This document shows positions 23,338 to 33,499 of a stretch of 64,000 nucleotides of DNA, piece by piece; within the stretch, counting starts at the first letter, position 1, and every line of letters starts with the position of its first letter. The position numbers and the translations under genes are program-made. The stretch lies in the NCBI GenBank assembly GCA_019186985.1, contig JABARQ010000037.1, positions 38,954-102,953 of the forward strand, read 5' to 3'. The notes beneath the pieces were generated by a model. The model searched no databases and had not been told where the DNA came from. It saw nothing but the letters and a program-made list of their open reading frames with translations. This DNA is from Prosthecobacter sp. (lineage in GTDB: Bacteria > Verrucomicrobiota > Verrucomicrobiia > Verrucomicrobiales > Verrucomicrobiaceae).

Positions 23338-23392
23338 GAGCAATTCGTTTACACCGAGTTGGTCGGGGGTTCGAATCCCTCTCCGTGTACCA
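23338..23392 (+). other. 3' fragment of tRNA-Val(TAC): island attachment site
   Basis: The segment folds as positions 22-76 of a tRNA: anticodon stem (23343-23347 with 23355-23359) around a loop with anticodon TAC at 23350-23352, a 5-nt variable loop, a T-arm (23365-23369, loop, 23377-23381), the 3' acceptor strand and CCA at 23390-23392. The 5' acceptor strand and left D-arm half are absent upstream. It is therefore the right-hand att copy left by integration into a tRNA-Val gene, whose intact copy should lie left of this window. Confidence 0.8.
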
Positions 23393-23482
23393 TCGCCGGC
23401 CTCTCGCGGGACCGAGTCTCGATGCAGGGACGCCATGTCGTTTGCGGCAAGCTCGCCGCATCGATCATCGTTTGCAGCCTCC

Positions 23483-24991
23483 ATGCTCCGGTTTCTCACC
23501 CTGTCCCTCGGCCTCGCCCTCAGCCTCACGGCCGCCGCCCCGCCTAACATCGTTTTCTTCCTCGTCGATGACCTCGGTCAGCGCGACCTCGGCTGCTACG
23601 GCAGCACCTTTTACGAGACGCCGAACGTGGACCGCCTGGCCCGTGAGGGCGCCCTTTTCACCAATGCCTACGCCGCATGCCCGGTCTGTTCGCCCACCCG
23701 TGCCGCCGTGCAGACCGGACGCTGGCCGCAGCGCACCGGCATCACCGATTATATCGGCGCTCCGCTGCAGCCCGCACTGTGGAAACGCAACACGCGCCTG
23801 CTGCCAGCCCCCTACCAGGACCGCCTCGCCCATGAGGAGGTGACCCTGGCCGAGCTTCTCAAGGGCGCTGGCTACGCCACCTTCTTCGCCGGTAAATGGC
23901 ACCTTGGCCCGGAGGGCTTCTGGCCGGAGGATCAAGGCTACGATTTCAACCTCGGAGGCGTGGATCGCGGCGGCCCCTATGGACGCGGCAAATACTTCAC
24001 GCCCTACGACAACCCCCGCCTGCCCGACGGCCCGCCCGGAGAGCACCTGCCGGACCGTCTCGCCACGGAAGCCTGCAAGTTCATCGAATCCACGCGCAAC
24101 AGCCCCTTCTTCGCCTTCTTCTCCTTCTACGATGTTCACACACCGCTCCAGGCCCGGCCGGACCTTCAGGCCAAGTATGAGGCCAAGCGTGAAAAGCTTG
24201 GCTTGTCCGCCCAGTGGGGCCGCGAGGAACCCCGCGATGTGCGACTCGTCCAGGAGCACGCCGTTTATGCAGGCATGGTCGAAGCCATGGACCAGGCAGT
24301 CGGCAAGGTGCTCGCCAAGCTGGATGAACTGAAGCTGGCGGACAACACGCTGGTCCTGTTCACCTCCGACAATGGTGGCCTGAGCACCAGCGAAGGATCC
24401 CCCACCTCCAACCTACCACTGCGCGGCGGCAAGGGCTGGCTTTACGAAGGCGGCGTCCGAGAACCGCTGCTGATCCGCTGGCCCGCCGTGGTCAAGGCCG
24501 GCCAGAAGCTCGACACCCCGGTTTGCAGCGTGGACTACTTCGCCACCTTCAAGGACCTGGCCTCCGCAGCAACAACGGCCAAGACCGATGGTCGCAGCCT
24601 CCGGCCCGTCCTCGAAGGCACCGGCTCCCTGCCCGCTGACCGGCCGCTTTTCTGGCATTACCCGCATTACGGCAACCAGGGCGGCGCGCCCGGGACCGCC
24701 ATCCGCAAGGGCGACTGGAAACTGATCGTCTGGCTTGAAAAACCCGACGCCCCGGAGCTCTACAACCTCGCCCAGGACCTCGGGGAGAGCCGTAATCTCG
24801 CCCCCCAGGAGCCCGGCAGGGTTCGGCAGCTGCGCGCCGAACTGGAAGCATGGCAAAAGGACGTGGGCGCGCTGATGCCCTCCGCGAACCCCGCCTTTGA
24901 CCCCGCACAGCCCGACGGACGATCCGCCCCGGCGGCAGGAAAGGCCGGGCAGCGCCCGAAAAAGAAGGCGGACGGCAAGGCCAGGCCCTGA
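23483..24991 (+). CDS. Secreted sulfatase (arylsulfatase A-like)
   Basis: This encodes 502 residues from ATG 23483; a longer frame would begin inside the tRNA fragment. A signal peptide occupies about the first 19 residues. The metal site D-D-L-G starts at 29, and C69-S-P-T-R73 is the sulfatase motif in which Cys is converted to formylglycine. Later G-K-W-H-L-G and S-D-N-G-G motifs fit the family. It would remove sulfate esters from polysaccharides outside the cytoplasm. A Lys/Arg/Pro-rich tail follows the catalytic domain. It is the first host gene to the right of the island. Confidence 0.88.
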   Translation: MLRFLTLSLGLALSLTAAAPPNIVFFLVDDLGQRDLGCYGSTFYETPNVDRLAREGALFTNAYAACPVCSPTRAAVQTGRWPQRTGITDYIGAPLQPALWKRNTRLLPAPYQDRLAHEEVTLAELLKGAGYATFFAGKWHLGPEGFWPEDQGYDFNLGGVDRGGPYGRGKYFTPYDNPRLPDGPPGEHLPDRLATEACKFIESTRNSPFFAFFSFYDVHTPLQARPDLQAKYEAKREKLGLSAQWGREEPRDVRLVQEHAVYAGMVEAMDQAVGKVLAKLDELKLADNTLVLFTSDNGGLSTSEGSPTSNLPLRGGKGWLYEGGVREPLLIRWPAVVKAGQKLDTPVCSVDYFATFKDLASAATTAKTDGRSLRPVLEGTGSLPADRPLFWHYPHYGNQGGAPGTAIRKGDWKLIVWLEKPDAPELYNLAQDLGESRNLAPQEPGRVRQLRAELEAWQKDVGALMPSANPAFDPAQPDGRSAPAAGKAGQRPKKKADGKARP

Positions 24992-25065
24992 GATTTCACG
25001 CCCTGCATTTCCCGTTGCAGGAAAGGACTCGCGTGCCACTGTCGCGGCCCCTTTCCCCCAACCCC

Positions 25066-26292
25066 ATGGCCCTCATCGTCCAGAAATATGGCGGCACCTC
25101 CGTCGGCAACCCCGAGCGCATCCGCAACTGCGCACGCCGCATCCTGGAAACCCAGCGCGCTGGAAACCAGGTCGTCGCCGTGGTTTCCGCCATGTCCGGC
25201 GTGACCGACAGCCTCATCAAGCTGGCCCGTGAGGTCTCCCCGGAGCAGGATCCCAGCGAACGCGAGATGGACGTACTGCTTGCCACGGGCGAGCAGACCA
25301 CCATCGCCCTCACCGCCATGGCCATCAACGCCCTCGGCGGCAAGGCCGTCTCCCTCACCGGCGCCCAGGCCGGCATCTCCACCGACCGCGTCCACACCAA
25401 GGCACGAATCGTCAACATCACCCCGGACGCCGTCCGCAAGATGCTCGACGAAGGCAACATCGTCATGCTCGCCGGCTTCCAGGGCGAAACCGCCAGCGGT
25501 GAAATCACCACCCTCGGCCGCGGCGGCAGCGACCTCACCGCCATCGCCATGGCCGCCGCCATCAAGGCTGACATCTGCCAGATCTACACCGACGTCGACG
25601 GCGTCTACACCTGTGATCCTCGCGTGGTCAAGACCGCCACCAAGATCCAGGAGATCAGCTATGACGAAATGCTCGAGATGGCCTCCAGCGGCAGCAAGGT
25701 CATGCAGAGCCGCAGCGTCGAGTTCGCCAAGAAGTTCGGCGTCCGTTTCGAAGTCCGCAACAGCATGAACCAAAACCCCGGCACCATCGTGAAAGAAGAA
25801 ACCCCCGGCATGGAATCCGTCGTCGTCCGCGGCGTCAGCCTCGAACGCAATCAGGCCAAGGTCACCATCGACGACGTGCCCGACCGCCCCGGCATCTCCT
25901 CCGCCATCTTCGGTGCCATCGCCGGCGCCAACATCATGGTGGACATGATCGTCCAGAACGTCTCCACCGACGGCGAGACCGACATCAGCTTCACCCTCAG
26001 CGCCGCCGACCTGCCGAAGGCAGAGTCCGCCCTCAAGGCCATCCTTCCCAGCCTTGGCGACAAGGTCACCCTGCGCACCGAAAGCGGCATCGCCAAGCTC
26101 AGCGTCGTCGGCATCGGCATGCGCAGCCACAGCGGCGTCGCCGCCAAGATGTTCAAGGCTCTCGCCGACGTCAGCGTGAACATCCTCATGATCTCCACCA
26201 GCGAGATCAAGACCGCCGTCATCGTCCAGGAATCCGACATCGAAACCGCCGCCCGCGCCGTTCACACGGCCTTTGGCCTCGACGCCGCATGA
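25066..26292 (+). CDS. lysC: Aspartate kinase
   Basis: This encodes 408 residues. The N-terminal K-Y-G-G-T-S motif, the T-T-L-G-R-G-G-S-D substrate-binding motif near 150 and two C-terminal ACT domains (V-P-D-R-P-G-I-S and a second copy) identify a monofunctional aspartokinase, the first step of lysine, threonine and methionine synthesis. The ATG at 25066 gives the canonical start M-A-L-I-V-Q-K-Y-G-G; upstream residues of the open frame do not match the family. No Shine-Dalgarno site is seen. Confidence 0.93.
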   Translation: MALIVQKYGGTSVGNPERIRNCARRILETQRAGNQVVAVVSAMSGVTDSLIKLAREVSPEQDPSEREMDVLLATGEQTTIALTAMAINALGGKAVSLTGAQAGISTDRVHTKARIVNITPDAVRKMLDEGNIVMLAGFQGETASGEITTLGRGGSDLTAIAMAAAIKADICQIYTDVDGVYTCDPRVVKTATKIQEISYDEMLEMASSGSKVMQSRSVEFAKKFGVRFEVRNSMNQNPGTIVKEETPGMESVVVRGVSLERNQAKVTIDDVPDRPGISSAIFGAIAGANIMVDMIVQNVSTDGETDISFTLSAADLPKAESALKAILPSLGDKVTLRTESGIAKLSVVGIGMRSHSGVAAKMFKALADVSVNILMISTSEIKTAVIVQESDIETAARAVHTAFGLDAA

Positions 26293-26544
26293 GGCTGCTG
26301 ATCCAGGGTTCGTCAGGCAACGCCCCCCGCGTCGGCGACGGAGCGCGAATTTCCAAATCCGCAGCAAGCTGCTTCGCTCAAGCAGAACGGAATTCGCTCG
26401 CATCCGATGAAGCTACGGGCTGGAACCGCCGCCTGAAGAACCGCTGCGAAGCCGGAACTTCGAGCCCCAAGGTGTGCCTTTGATTCAGGTCTGACGCTCA
26501 TTTCCTCCCGGTTCCTCGCAAGCCCGTCGGGTTTCCCCCGTTTC

Positions 26545-27288
26545 ATGCGCCCCATGAAACCTCTCGCCCTTGTTCTCCTGGCCTTGGTGCCAGCCGCTCC
26601 GGCCGCCGATCTCAAGCCTATGATGGCCGTGCCCGACCAGGTCGTGCTAGAGGACGACTTCTCCAAGCCCGGACCGCTGAACAAGCAGCAGTGGACGCCT
26701 CGCCAGGGCACGCAGTGGAAGATCGAGGATGGAGTCCTGCATGGCAGTCCCTCAACCCCTGAATATCAGGCCAAAAAAAAGGATCACAAAGGGTATGAAC
26801 CGCGCATCTCCTCCCCGGCCACACCGGCCCAGTTCGTCGCCCGGTTTTCCGTGCGCTTTTCCGGCGGCAGGGAGACGGCCGTTGTCCCCTTCATCGAATT
26901 CGGCCACCACGTCTGCAGGCTTCACCTCACCAAGGACGGCACCGAAGTCCTTGCCGATGGCGAGTCGGTGAAGGTCGCCGAGTCCAAGGAGCTGAAATAC
27001 GAGCCCGGCCGTTGGTATCACGTCCTGGCCGAACTGAAGGGCGAGGAGGTTGTCATCCAGTTCGAGGGCGGCCCGGTCCTACACGCCAGCCATCCCTGCT
27101 TTGCCAAACCCGCGCCGGGCGGAGGCGGCGGCCTCGGTTTTGCCGGTCCCAAGGACGGCGCCGCTGAACTCGACCATGTGACCCTTTGGTCCATCAAGCC
27201 CGAGCCGCAGCCCGGCTGGACTGCGAAACGCGACACCCTGCCCCGCTTCACCCACATTCAGGCCGCCACGAAGAAAAAGGACAACTAA
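26545..27288 (+). CDS. Secreted DUF1080/laminin-G-like carbohydrate-binding protein
   Basis: The product is 247 residues (an ATG at 26554 would remove three). A signal peptide ends near A-P-A-A. The rest is a concanavalin-like beta sandwich of the sort grouped with DUF1080 and family-16-like proteins: W-K-I-E-D-G-V-L-H-G, a W-Y-H-V-L-A-E-L strand and a final G-P-K-D-G-A-A-E-L-D-H-V strand. Such proteins bind or hydrolyse unusual sugars. It is followed by the oxidoreductase with an 8-nt gap, so they are probably co-transcribed. Confidence 0.7.
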   Translation: MRPMKPLALVLLALVPAAPAADLKPMMAVPDQVVLEDDFSKPGPLNKQQWTPRQGTQWKIEDGVLHGSPSTPEYQAKKKDHKGYEPRISSPATPAQFVARFSVRFSGGRETAVVPFIEFGHHVCRLHLTKDGTEVLADGESVKVAESKELKYEPGRWYHVLAELKGEEVVIQFEGGPVLHASHPCFAKPAPGGGGGLGFAGPKDGAAELDHVTLWSIKPEPQPGWTAKRDTLPRFTHIQAATKKKDN

Positions 27289-27296
27289 CCAGTTTT

Positions 27297-28661
27297 ATGC
27301 CCATGCAAACCCGCCGCCGCTTCCTGCAGACCAGCGCCCTCGGAGGACTCTCCGTCCCCGGCCTTCTGCGGGCCCGAAACTCAAGGCAGAAAATCCGTGT
27401 CGCCTGCGTCGGCATCGGCCAGATGGGCGGGGGTGCCGTGCAGGCCTCGCTTCAGGAGGAGATCGTCGCCTTCTGTGATGTGGATTGGCGCGACCTCGGC
27501 CCGCGCAGCGCCGGAGGGCTGGCGCAGAAGCATGCCAGGGTGCCGCGCTTCACCGACTTCCGAGAGATGCTCGACAAGAAGGGGTCCGAGATCGACGCCG
27601 TGCTCGTCTCCACGCCTGACCACACACACTTCGCCATCGCCATGGCCGCCCTGGAGGCCGGGAAGCATCTCTTTGTGCAGAAGCCGCTGGCACATAACAT
27701 CTGGCAGGTCCGCACCCTTCAGAAGGCCGCGAAAAAATATGGCGTGCAGACGGTCATGGGCAACCAGGGTCACTGTTGGGAAGGCATCCGCCTGGTGCGT
27801 GAATGGTTCGAGGCCGGAGTGCTCGGGGAGGTGCGTGAAGTTCACTGCTGGACCGACCGTCCCTTCGGCCATGCCGGATTCCTCGATCCGCAGCCCACGG
27901 TTGCGCCCTCTTCGGAACCCGTTCCTGAAGGCGTGAACTGGGACCTCTGGCAGGGCCCCGTGGCAGCACGCGACTACTCCGCCCAATACCTGCCACAGCG
28001 CTGGCGCGGCTGGTGGGACTATGGCTGCGGCGGCCTGGGCGACATCGGCTGCCACTGCCTCGACGCCCCTTTCTGGGCGCTGCAGCTCGGCATGCCGGAG
28101 AAGGTGGAGGTGCTCCGGCAGAAGCCCGGCGTCTTGAAAACCTACACCGCCCCGCAGTCGCACATCGTCTTTCGCTTTGCCGCCCGTGGCAGTCTCCCCG
28201 CCGTGCAGATTCACTGGTATGAAGGCGGTCTCAAGCCCGAGCCTCTGCCCGGCATGACCAAGGAACTGCCAACCAACGGCATGATCATGAAAGGCAGCCG
28301 GGAGACGCTTTTCTCCGACGGCATGCGTGTGCAGAGCCCTCAGCTCTGGCCGCGTGAACGCATGACGCCTCTGGTGGAGGTCCTGCGCCGCAGGCCCCTG
28401 CCCCGCTCCAAGGCCGGGGAACCCATCGGCGAACTCTTCTCCGCAATCCGCGGCGAAATCCCTCATGCAGGATCCCACTTCGACTACGCCTGCCCGCTGA
28501 CCGAGCTGGTGAATGTCGGCGTGCTCGCCATCCGCAGCGGCAAAACGATCGAATGGGACAGCGCCGCCATGAAGGTGAAAAACGGCCCTGAGTTTGACGC
28601 CTGGATCAAGGAGCCCGTGCGTGATGGCTGGAGCTACGGCGAAGACCTCTGGAAGGCATGA
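27297..28661 (+). CDS. TAT-exported Gfo/Idh/MocA family oxidoreductase
   Basis: This encodes 454 residues. The start at 27297 (or 27303) gives a twin-arginine signal (T-R-R-R-F-L-Q) with a hydrophobic stretch. A Rossmann nucleotide site V-G-I-G-Q-M-G-G follows, then the E-K-P-like element Q-K-P-L-A-H-N and a G-D-I-G-C-H-C-L-D segment typical of the PVC-type family. It would oxidise or reduce a sugar with a bound nicotinamide cofactor in the periplasm. Its stop overlaps the start of the next sulfatase by 4 nt, so the sugar enzyme and sulfatase are translationally coupled. Confidence 0.85.
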   Translation: MPMQTRRRFLQTSALGGLSVPGLLRARNSRQKIRVACVGIGQMGGGAVQASLQEEIVAFCDVDWRDLGPRSAGGLAQKHARVPRFTDFREMLDKKGSEIDAVLVSTPDHTHFAIAMAALEAGKHLFVQKPLAHNIWQVRTLQKAAKKYGVQTVMGNQGHCWEGIRLVREWFEAGVLGEVREVHCWTDRPFGHAGFLDPQPTVAPSSEPVPEGVNWDLWQGPVAARDYSAQYLPQRWRGWWDYGCGGLGDIGCHCLDAPFWALQLGMPEKVEVLRQKPGVLKTYTAPQSHIVFRFAARGSLPAVQIHWYEGGLKPEPLPGMTKELPTNGMIMKGSRETLFSDGMRVQSPQLWPRERMTPLVEVLRRRPLPRSKAGEPIGELFSAIRGEIPHAGSHFDYACPLTELVNVGVLAIRSGKTIEWDSAAMKVKNGPEFDAWIKEPVRDGWSYGEDLWKA

Positions 28662-30118
28662 CACCCATGCTGCGACGGATCACCCTCCTGCTGCTCCTCT
28701 GGACCCTGTCCCAGGCCGCCTCCGGGGCACGGCCTAACGTCTTGTTCATCGCCATTGACGACCTGGCGAACGCCCTCGGCTGCCAGGGGGCCCCAGGCGC
28801 CCACACGCCCCACATGGACCACCTCGCCAGAGAAGGCGTGCGATTTGACCGCGCCTACAACCAGATCCCGCTCTGCAATCCCAGCCGAGCCTCAGTCCTC
28901 ACGGGTCAGCGTCCCGACATCACTCAGGTTTATGACCTGGAGCGCCATTTCCGCGAAACACTGCCGGATGGAGTCACCCTGCCGCAGTTGTTCCATCAGA
29001 ACGGCTGGTTCACCGCCCGGATTGGCAAGATCTACCACTATGACGTCCCCAAGGGCATCGGCACCAACGGCCTGGATGACGCCCCTTCGTGGCAGCTCGT
29101 GATCAATCCCAGGGGCCGCGATGTGACGGACGAGGCGCTCATCACCAATCCCACGCCGCAGAAGCCGGTCAGCGCCGCGCTGAGCTGGCTGGCCGCCGAT
29201 GGCGGCGATGAGGAGCAGACCGACGGCAGGGTGGCCACCGAGGCCATCCGGCTCATGGAGAAGCACCGCGACGAACCCTTCTTCCTCGGCGTGGGGTTCT
29301 TTCGTCCCCACACCCCCTTCGTCGCCCCGAGGCGCTACTTTGACCTGCATCCGCTGGAATCCATCCACCTTCCTGAAACACCGGCGGACGATCGTCAGGA
29401 CATCCCCGTCGCCGCCTTTGCCCACAACAACCCCACGCCACACTACGGCCTGGATGAACTCACCTGCCGGAAGGCGCTGCAGGCCTATCGCGCCAGCGTC
29501 TCGTTCGTCGACGCCCAGGTCGGCAGGCTGCTGGAAGCCCTGGACCGGCTGGGCCTCGCCCAACAAACTTTGGTCGTGCTCTGGAGCGACCACGGCTACC
29601 ACCTCGGCGAACACGGCGGCGTCTGGCAGAAGCGCACCCTGTTTGAGGAAAGCGCCCGCGCTCCGCTCATCATCCGTGCACCCGGCCTGGCGGGCAACGG
29701 CCGAGCCTGCACCCGGCTCGTTGAGTTCGTGGACATCTACCCCACCCTTGCCGACCTCGCCTCCATCCGCCCGCCGAAAGGCCTGGACGGCCGCAGCCTG
29801 CGCCCGCTTCTGGAAAACCCGGAACGAGAGTGGGACGGAGCCGCCATCACCCAGATTCTCCGCCCTGCGGACAGCCGCCTTCCTGAACCCGTCATGGGCC
29901 GCAGCATCCGCACCGAGCGCTGGCGGTTCACGGAGTGGAATGGCGGAAAGGCCGGGCTCGAGCTTTACGATCATCAGCATGACCCGCATGAGTTTCACAA
30001 CCTCGCCCTACAGCCGAATCAGGAGGCCGCGGAGGCGATGAAAATGCTTCGCCTCAGGCTGAACCAGGCCGCACGCGCCCTGCCTCCCGCCACACCCGTC
30101 GATCCCAAACGCCTCTAA
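28658..30118 (+). CDS. Secreted sulfatase (iduronate-2-sulfatase-like)
   Basis: This encodes 486 residues. A signal peptide covers about the first 23. D-D-L starts at 34 and C73-N-P-S-R77 is the formylglycine motif. The H-T-P-F segment, the [13 protein letters not shown] motif and the C-terminal [11 protein letters not shown] pattern fit the iduronate-2-sulfatase/choline-sulfatase branch. It overlaps the oxidoreductase stop (ATGA) and is followed 9 nt later by a DUF1592-type cytochrome protein, making a polysaccharide-desulfating operon. Confidence 0.88.
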   Translation: MTPMLRRITLLLLLWTLSQAASGARPNVLFIAIDDLANALGCQGAPGAHTPHMDHLAREGVRFDRAYNQIPLCNPSRASVLTGQRPDITQVYDLERHFRETLPDGVTLPQLFHQNGWFTARIGKIYHYDVPKGIGTNGLDDAPSWQLVINPRGRDVTDEALITNPTPQKPVSAALSWLAADGGDEEQTDGRVATEAIRLMEKHRDEPFFLGVGFFRPHTPFVAPRRYFDLHPLESIHLPETPADDRQDIPVAAFAHNNPTPHYGLDELTCRKALQAYRASVSFVDAQVGRLLEALDRLGLAQQTLVVLWSDHGYHLGEHGGVWQKRTLFEESARAPLIIRAPGLAGNGRACTRLVEFVDIYPTLADLASIRPPKGLDGRSLRPLLENPEREWDGAAITQILRPADSRLPEPVMGRSIRTERWRFTEWNGGKAGLELYDHQHDPHEFHNLALQPNQEAAEAMKMLRLRLNQAARALPPATPVDPKRL

Positions 30119-30127
30119 GCCTCCCCC

Positions 30128-32443
30128 ATGCTTCGTCGCCTGACCTACATCGCCTTCTTCGCAGCCTGCATCAACCGGGCCGCTGCAGAAGCACCCGCCG
30201 CCTTTCTCGACAAGCACTGCACCGAGTGCCATGACGCCGACGTGAAAAAGGGCGGGCTCGACCTGACAGACCTGGCCTTCGACCTGAAGGATCCCGCCCG
30301 CTTCAAGACCTGGCAGCAGGTCTTCGAACGCGTGCGCGACGGCGAGATGCCGCCCAAAAGGAAGCCACAGCCTGAACAGGCCGTGAAGGATGCCTTTCTC
30401 GCCTCCCTCAAGGCCCCGCTGCTCAAGGCGGACGCCGAGGACATCGCAGCCAGCGGCCGTGTCCGCAGCCGCCGGCTCACCCGGGTGGAATACGAGCACA
30501 CGCTGCATGACCTGCTTGGCATCGACATTCCGCTGAAGTCGCTGCTGCCTGAAGACCGGCCCTCGCACGGATTTGAAACCGTGGCCGACGGCCAGCAGCT
30601 CTCCCATCACCAGCTCGCCCGATATCTCGACGTGGCGGACCAGGCCCTCGGAAACGCCTTCAAGCGCGCGCTGGAGGGCGACGCAAGCTACTCGAAGCAT
30701 CACACGCCCGAGATGCTCATCAAGAACCGGGGCGGCAACTACCGCGGCCCCGAGCTGCGCAACGGCGAAAGCATCACCTGGCCCATCACTCTGCAGTTCT
30801 TCGGCCGCACGCCCACCTGGGTGCCGGAAAGTGGCTGGTATCGCATCACCCTGCGCGGCGTCCGCGGCATCAACCCGACGTCTGACGGCGCTGTCTGGGG
30901 CACGTTGCGCTCGGGCGTCTGCGAATCCAACGCACCGCTGCTTCACATGATCGGCCTGGTCGAGGCGACCCCGGCACCGCGTGACCTGACCTTTGAGGCC
31001 TGGGTCGAGGAGGGCCATCGGCTTGAGCTTCGACCGAACGACGGCACGCACCGGAAGGCGCCCACCGGGGCCAGGGGCGGCAACGTGTCCTTTGCGGGGA
31101 GAAACCTCGAAAAGGAAGGTTATTCCGGCATCGCTCACAAGGGCGTCGACATCAGGCGCATCCATCCGGTGGCGGACCGCCTGGGCGTTCAGAAAAAATT
31201 GTTCGGCGACGAAGGCCTGGAGGCGCTGAAGCCGGAGAACCTCGGCAGGCTCGTCACACGCTTTGCCAGACGGGCGTTCCGACGCCCTGTGACTGAGGAG
31301 CAGACGGCCCCCTACCGCGGCATCGCCGGCAAAGCCCTGGCCGGTGGCGCCAGCGTGCCGGAAGCCCTGCGCTCGGCCTGTCGTGCGATCCTCTGCTCAC
31401 CCCGTTTTCTCACCTTCATCGAGGCGCCTGGTCCGCTGGACGACCACGCCATCGCCTCACGGCTCAGCCGCGCCCTCTGGTGCTCCATGCCGGACACCGA
31501 GCTCATCCGCCTCGCCGACGAAGGCAGGCTCAAGGATCCCGCCGTCCTTGCCGCACAGTTCGAGCGCATGCTCGACCATGAGAAGTCGCGCCGCTTCATC
31601 ATCAGCTACACCGACCAGTGGCTGAAGCTGAACCAGATCGACTTCACCACGCCTGACACGCGCCTGTTTCGTGACTTCGACCCCGTCGTCCAGGAGTCGA
31701 TGCTTCAGGAGACGCGAACCTATTTTGCCGAAATGCTGCGGGGGGACATGGATGTCACGCACCTGGTCGGCTCCGGCTTTGCCTTCCTCAACGGCAGGCT
31801 GGCCAGGCATTACCGGATCAGCCCGGGGCTGAAGCCGGGCGACGGGCTGCAGAAGGTTTCACTCAAGCCCGAGGACCGCCGGGGCGGCCTGGTGACCCAG
31901 GGTGCGGTGCTCAAGGTCACCGCCGACGGCACCAGCACCTCGCCAGTGGTTCGCGGCGTGTTCATCAACGAGCGAATCCTTGGCAGCCACATTCCTCCTC
32001 CGCCGCCGGGAGTGCCCGCCATCGAGCCTGACATCCGCGGCGCCACCAGCATCCGTGACCAGCTCGACAGGCACCGCAGCAACGAAAGCTGCTCCAGCTG
32101 CCATCAGACCATCGACCCGCCGGGTTTCGCGCTGGAAAATTATGACCCCGTCGGCATCTGGCGCAAAGGCTACGGCAGGGACGGACGGGGCGCCGGCGTC
32201 GATCCCTCAGGAACCACGCCCGAAGGAGAGGCCTTTGCCGACCTGGCGGGCTGGCAGCAGGTCTATGTGAAACGACCCTCACAGCTGGCACGGGGCTTTG
32301 CCTCGCACTTCCTCACCTATGCCACAGGGGCGCCGCCACGCTTCAGCGATGAGGCAGGACTGGACAGGATCGCGGCGAAGGCAGCCGGCCTGCGGTCTAT
32401 CCTGCGCGAGGTCATCCTCAGCGAAGCCTTCCGCCACAAATGA
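30128..32443 (+). CDS. DUF1587/DUF1592-family cytochrome-like protein
   Basis: This encodes 771 residues with a signal peptide. A haem-type C31-x-x-C-H35 motif opens the planctomycete-cytochrome domain, then come a DUF1587-like block (R-L-T-R-V-E-Y-E-H-T-L), DUF1592, and a second C-x-x-C-H in the DUF1588/1585 part (C-S-S-C-H-Q-T-I-D-P-P-G). These proteins are hallmarks of Planctomycetes and Verrucomicrobia and are thought to act in extracytoplasmic polysaccharide breakdown with DUF1552 partners. No DUF1552 gene follows here, which is slightly unusual. It is probably the last gene of the sulfatase operon. Confidence 0.88.
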   Translation: MLRRLTYIAFFAACINRAAAEAPAAFLDKHCTECHDADVKKGGLDLTDLAFDLKDPARFKTWQQVFERVRDGEMPPKRKPQPEQAVKDAFLASLKAPLLKADAEDIAASGRVRSRRLTRVEYEHTLHDLLGIDIPLKSLLPEDRPSHGFETVADGQQLSHHQLARYLDVADQALGNAFKRALEGDASYSKHHTPEMLIKNRGGNYRGPELRNGESITWPITLQFFGRTPTWVPESGWYRITLRGVRGINPTSDGAVWGTLRSGVCESNAPLLHMIGLVEATPAPRDLTFEAWVEEGHRLELRPNDGTHRKAPTGARGGNVSFAGRNLEKEGYSGIAHKGVDIRRIHPVADRLGVQKKLFGDEGLEALKPENLGRLVTRFARRAFRRPVTEEQTAPYRGIAGKALAGGASVPEALRSACRAILCSPRFLTFIEAPGPLDDHAIASRLSRALWCSMPDTELIRLADEGRLKDPAVLAAQFERMLDHEKSRRFIISYTDQWLKLNQIDFTTPDTRLFRDFDPVVQESMLQETRTYFAEMLRGDMDVTHLVGSGFAFLNGRLARHYRISPGLKPGDGLQKVSLKPEDRRGGLVTQGAVLKVTADGTSTSPVVRGVFINERILGSHIPPPPPGVPAIEPDIRGATSIRDQLDRHRSNESCSSCHQTIDPPGFALENYDPVGIWRKGYGRDGRGAGVDPSGTTPEGEAFADLAGWQQVYVKRPSQLARGFASHFLTYATGAPPRFSDEAGLDRIAAKAAGLRSILREVILSEAFRHK

Positions 32444-32458
32444 GGGACCGGCGGCCGG

Positions 32459-32911
32459 TCAGGACCGCCTCCTGACCTGGATGCGCTTGAACCTGGCGTT
32501 GCCGTCCAGGCTGATGCTCTGCACCTCGGGATCATCGACGAACAAATTATGGATGATGCGCCGGTGGTAGCTGTTCATCGCGGGCAGCGTCTCGGACCGG
32601 CCGGTCAGGCGCACGCGTTCGGCCATGGTCTTCGCCTCCTGCACCATCCGGTCCTCCTTCATCGTCCGGTAGAAGTCCACGTCCACCCGGATCCTGGGTG
32701 CGTCCGGCAGATGCCGCTGAAGCACGCGGTTCACGAGGTACTGGATGTCCTCCATGGTCGCGCCATGCCTGCCGATCAGCAGCGAACCGTCCTCCGTCTG
32801 CACCTGGAGCGTCGGTCCTTCGGGCCCGTCCTCCTGGTTGATCTTCACGGCAAAGCCGAGATAGCCGAGCATGGTGTCAAGGATGTGGCTGGCGTGGTCA
32901 AGCGGCGTCAT
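32459..32911 (-). CDS. jag: Jag/KhpB-like RNA-binding protein (KH-R3H)
   Basis: This encodes 150 residues. A KH domain with a G-R-H-G-A-T loop near residues 47-52 is followed by an R3H domain ending with Y-H-R-R-I-I-H-N. The N-terminal Jag domain seen in Firmicutes is absent. The family binds RNA and acts in cell division and envelope control. In many bacteria it sits directly after yidC; here yidC is more than 15 kb away, so the cluster has been split. It converges on the DUF1592 gene with 15 nt between. Confidence 0.8.
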   Translation of the reverse strand: MTPLDHASHILDTMLGYLGFAVKINQEDGPEGPTLQVQTEDGSLLIGRHGATMEDIQYLVNRVLQRHLPDAPRIRVDVDFYRTMKEDRMVQEAKTMAERVRLTGRSETLPAMNSYHRRIIHNLFVDDPEVQSISLDGNARFKRIQVRRRS

Positions 32912-33007
32912 GCGGCCACGCTAGTCCGCGAGCGCGCCGGGGCAAATGCGAATTGTCCGGCCATGACGGTGCTTGCGAACCCCCGCCGGGTGTTCTTACC
33001 TCCGGCC

Positions 33008-33490
33008 ATGCGCCGCGCCATCTACCCAGGGAGCTTCGACCCCATCACCAACGGACACCTGGACGTCATCCAGCGCGCCGCCGGGCTCTTTGACGAACTT
33101 GTGGTTGCCGTGGCCAGGGACAACGCCAAGCAGAGCCTGTTCTCGCTGGATGAGCGCGTCGAGCTGCTGCGCACCGCCACCGCCCACCTGTCCAACCTGC
33201 GCGTGCTGCCCTTCGAGGGCCTGCTGGTCGACTTCGCCCGCGAACAGCAGGCCGTCGCCCTCGTGCGCGGCCTGCGAGCCGTCAGCGACTTTGAGTTCGA
33301 GTTTCAGCTCGCCCTCATGAACCGCAAGCTGGAGCCCAACCTGGAGACGCTCTTCCTCATGCCCCGCGAGGAACTGACCTACATCAGCAGCCGCCTGGTG
33401 AAGGAAATCGCCCGCCTGGGAGGCAACGTGAACCAGTTTGTCCCGCCTCATGTGGTGACCGCCCTGAAGGAGAAGCACGCCAGGACCTGA
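33008..33490 (+). CDS. coaD: Phosphopantetheine adenylyltransferase
   Basis: This encodes 160 residues, the usual CoaD length. [12 protein letters not shown] at 6-17 is the nucleotidyltransferase motif, and Y-I-S-S-R-L-V-K-E near the end matches the family ATP-binding loop. It makes dephospho-CoA in coenzyme A synthesis. A longer open frame upstream overlaps the jag gene antisense, so ATG 33008 is taken as the start. Confidence 0.94.
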   Translation: MRRAIYPGSFDPITNGHLDVIQRAAGLFDELVVAVARDNAKQSLFSLDERVELLRTATAHLSNLRVLPFEGLLVDFAREQQAVALVRGLRAVSDFEFEFQLALMNRKLEPNLETLFLMPREELTYISSRLVKEIARLGGNVNQFVPPHVVTALKEKHART

Positions 33491-33499
33491 GCCTCCGTC

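Noticed and set aside
23310..23392. A complete tRNA gene
   Set aside because: The 5' acceptor strand and the left half of the D-arm are missing; only positions 22-76 can be folded.
24760..26403. A 547-codon leftward frame opposite aspartate kinase
   Set aside because: It is a long antisense frame caused by GC-rich third positions; the forward gene has clear motifs and this one is low-complexity Gly/Asp.
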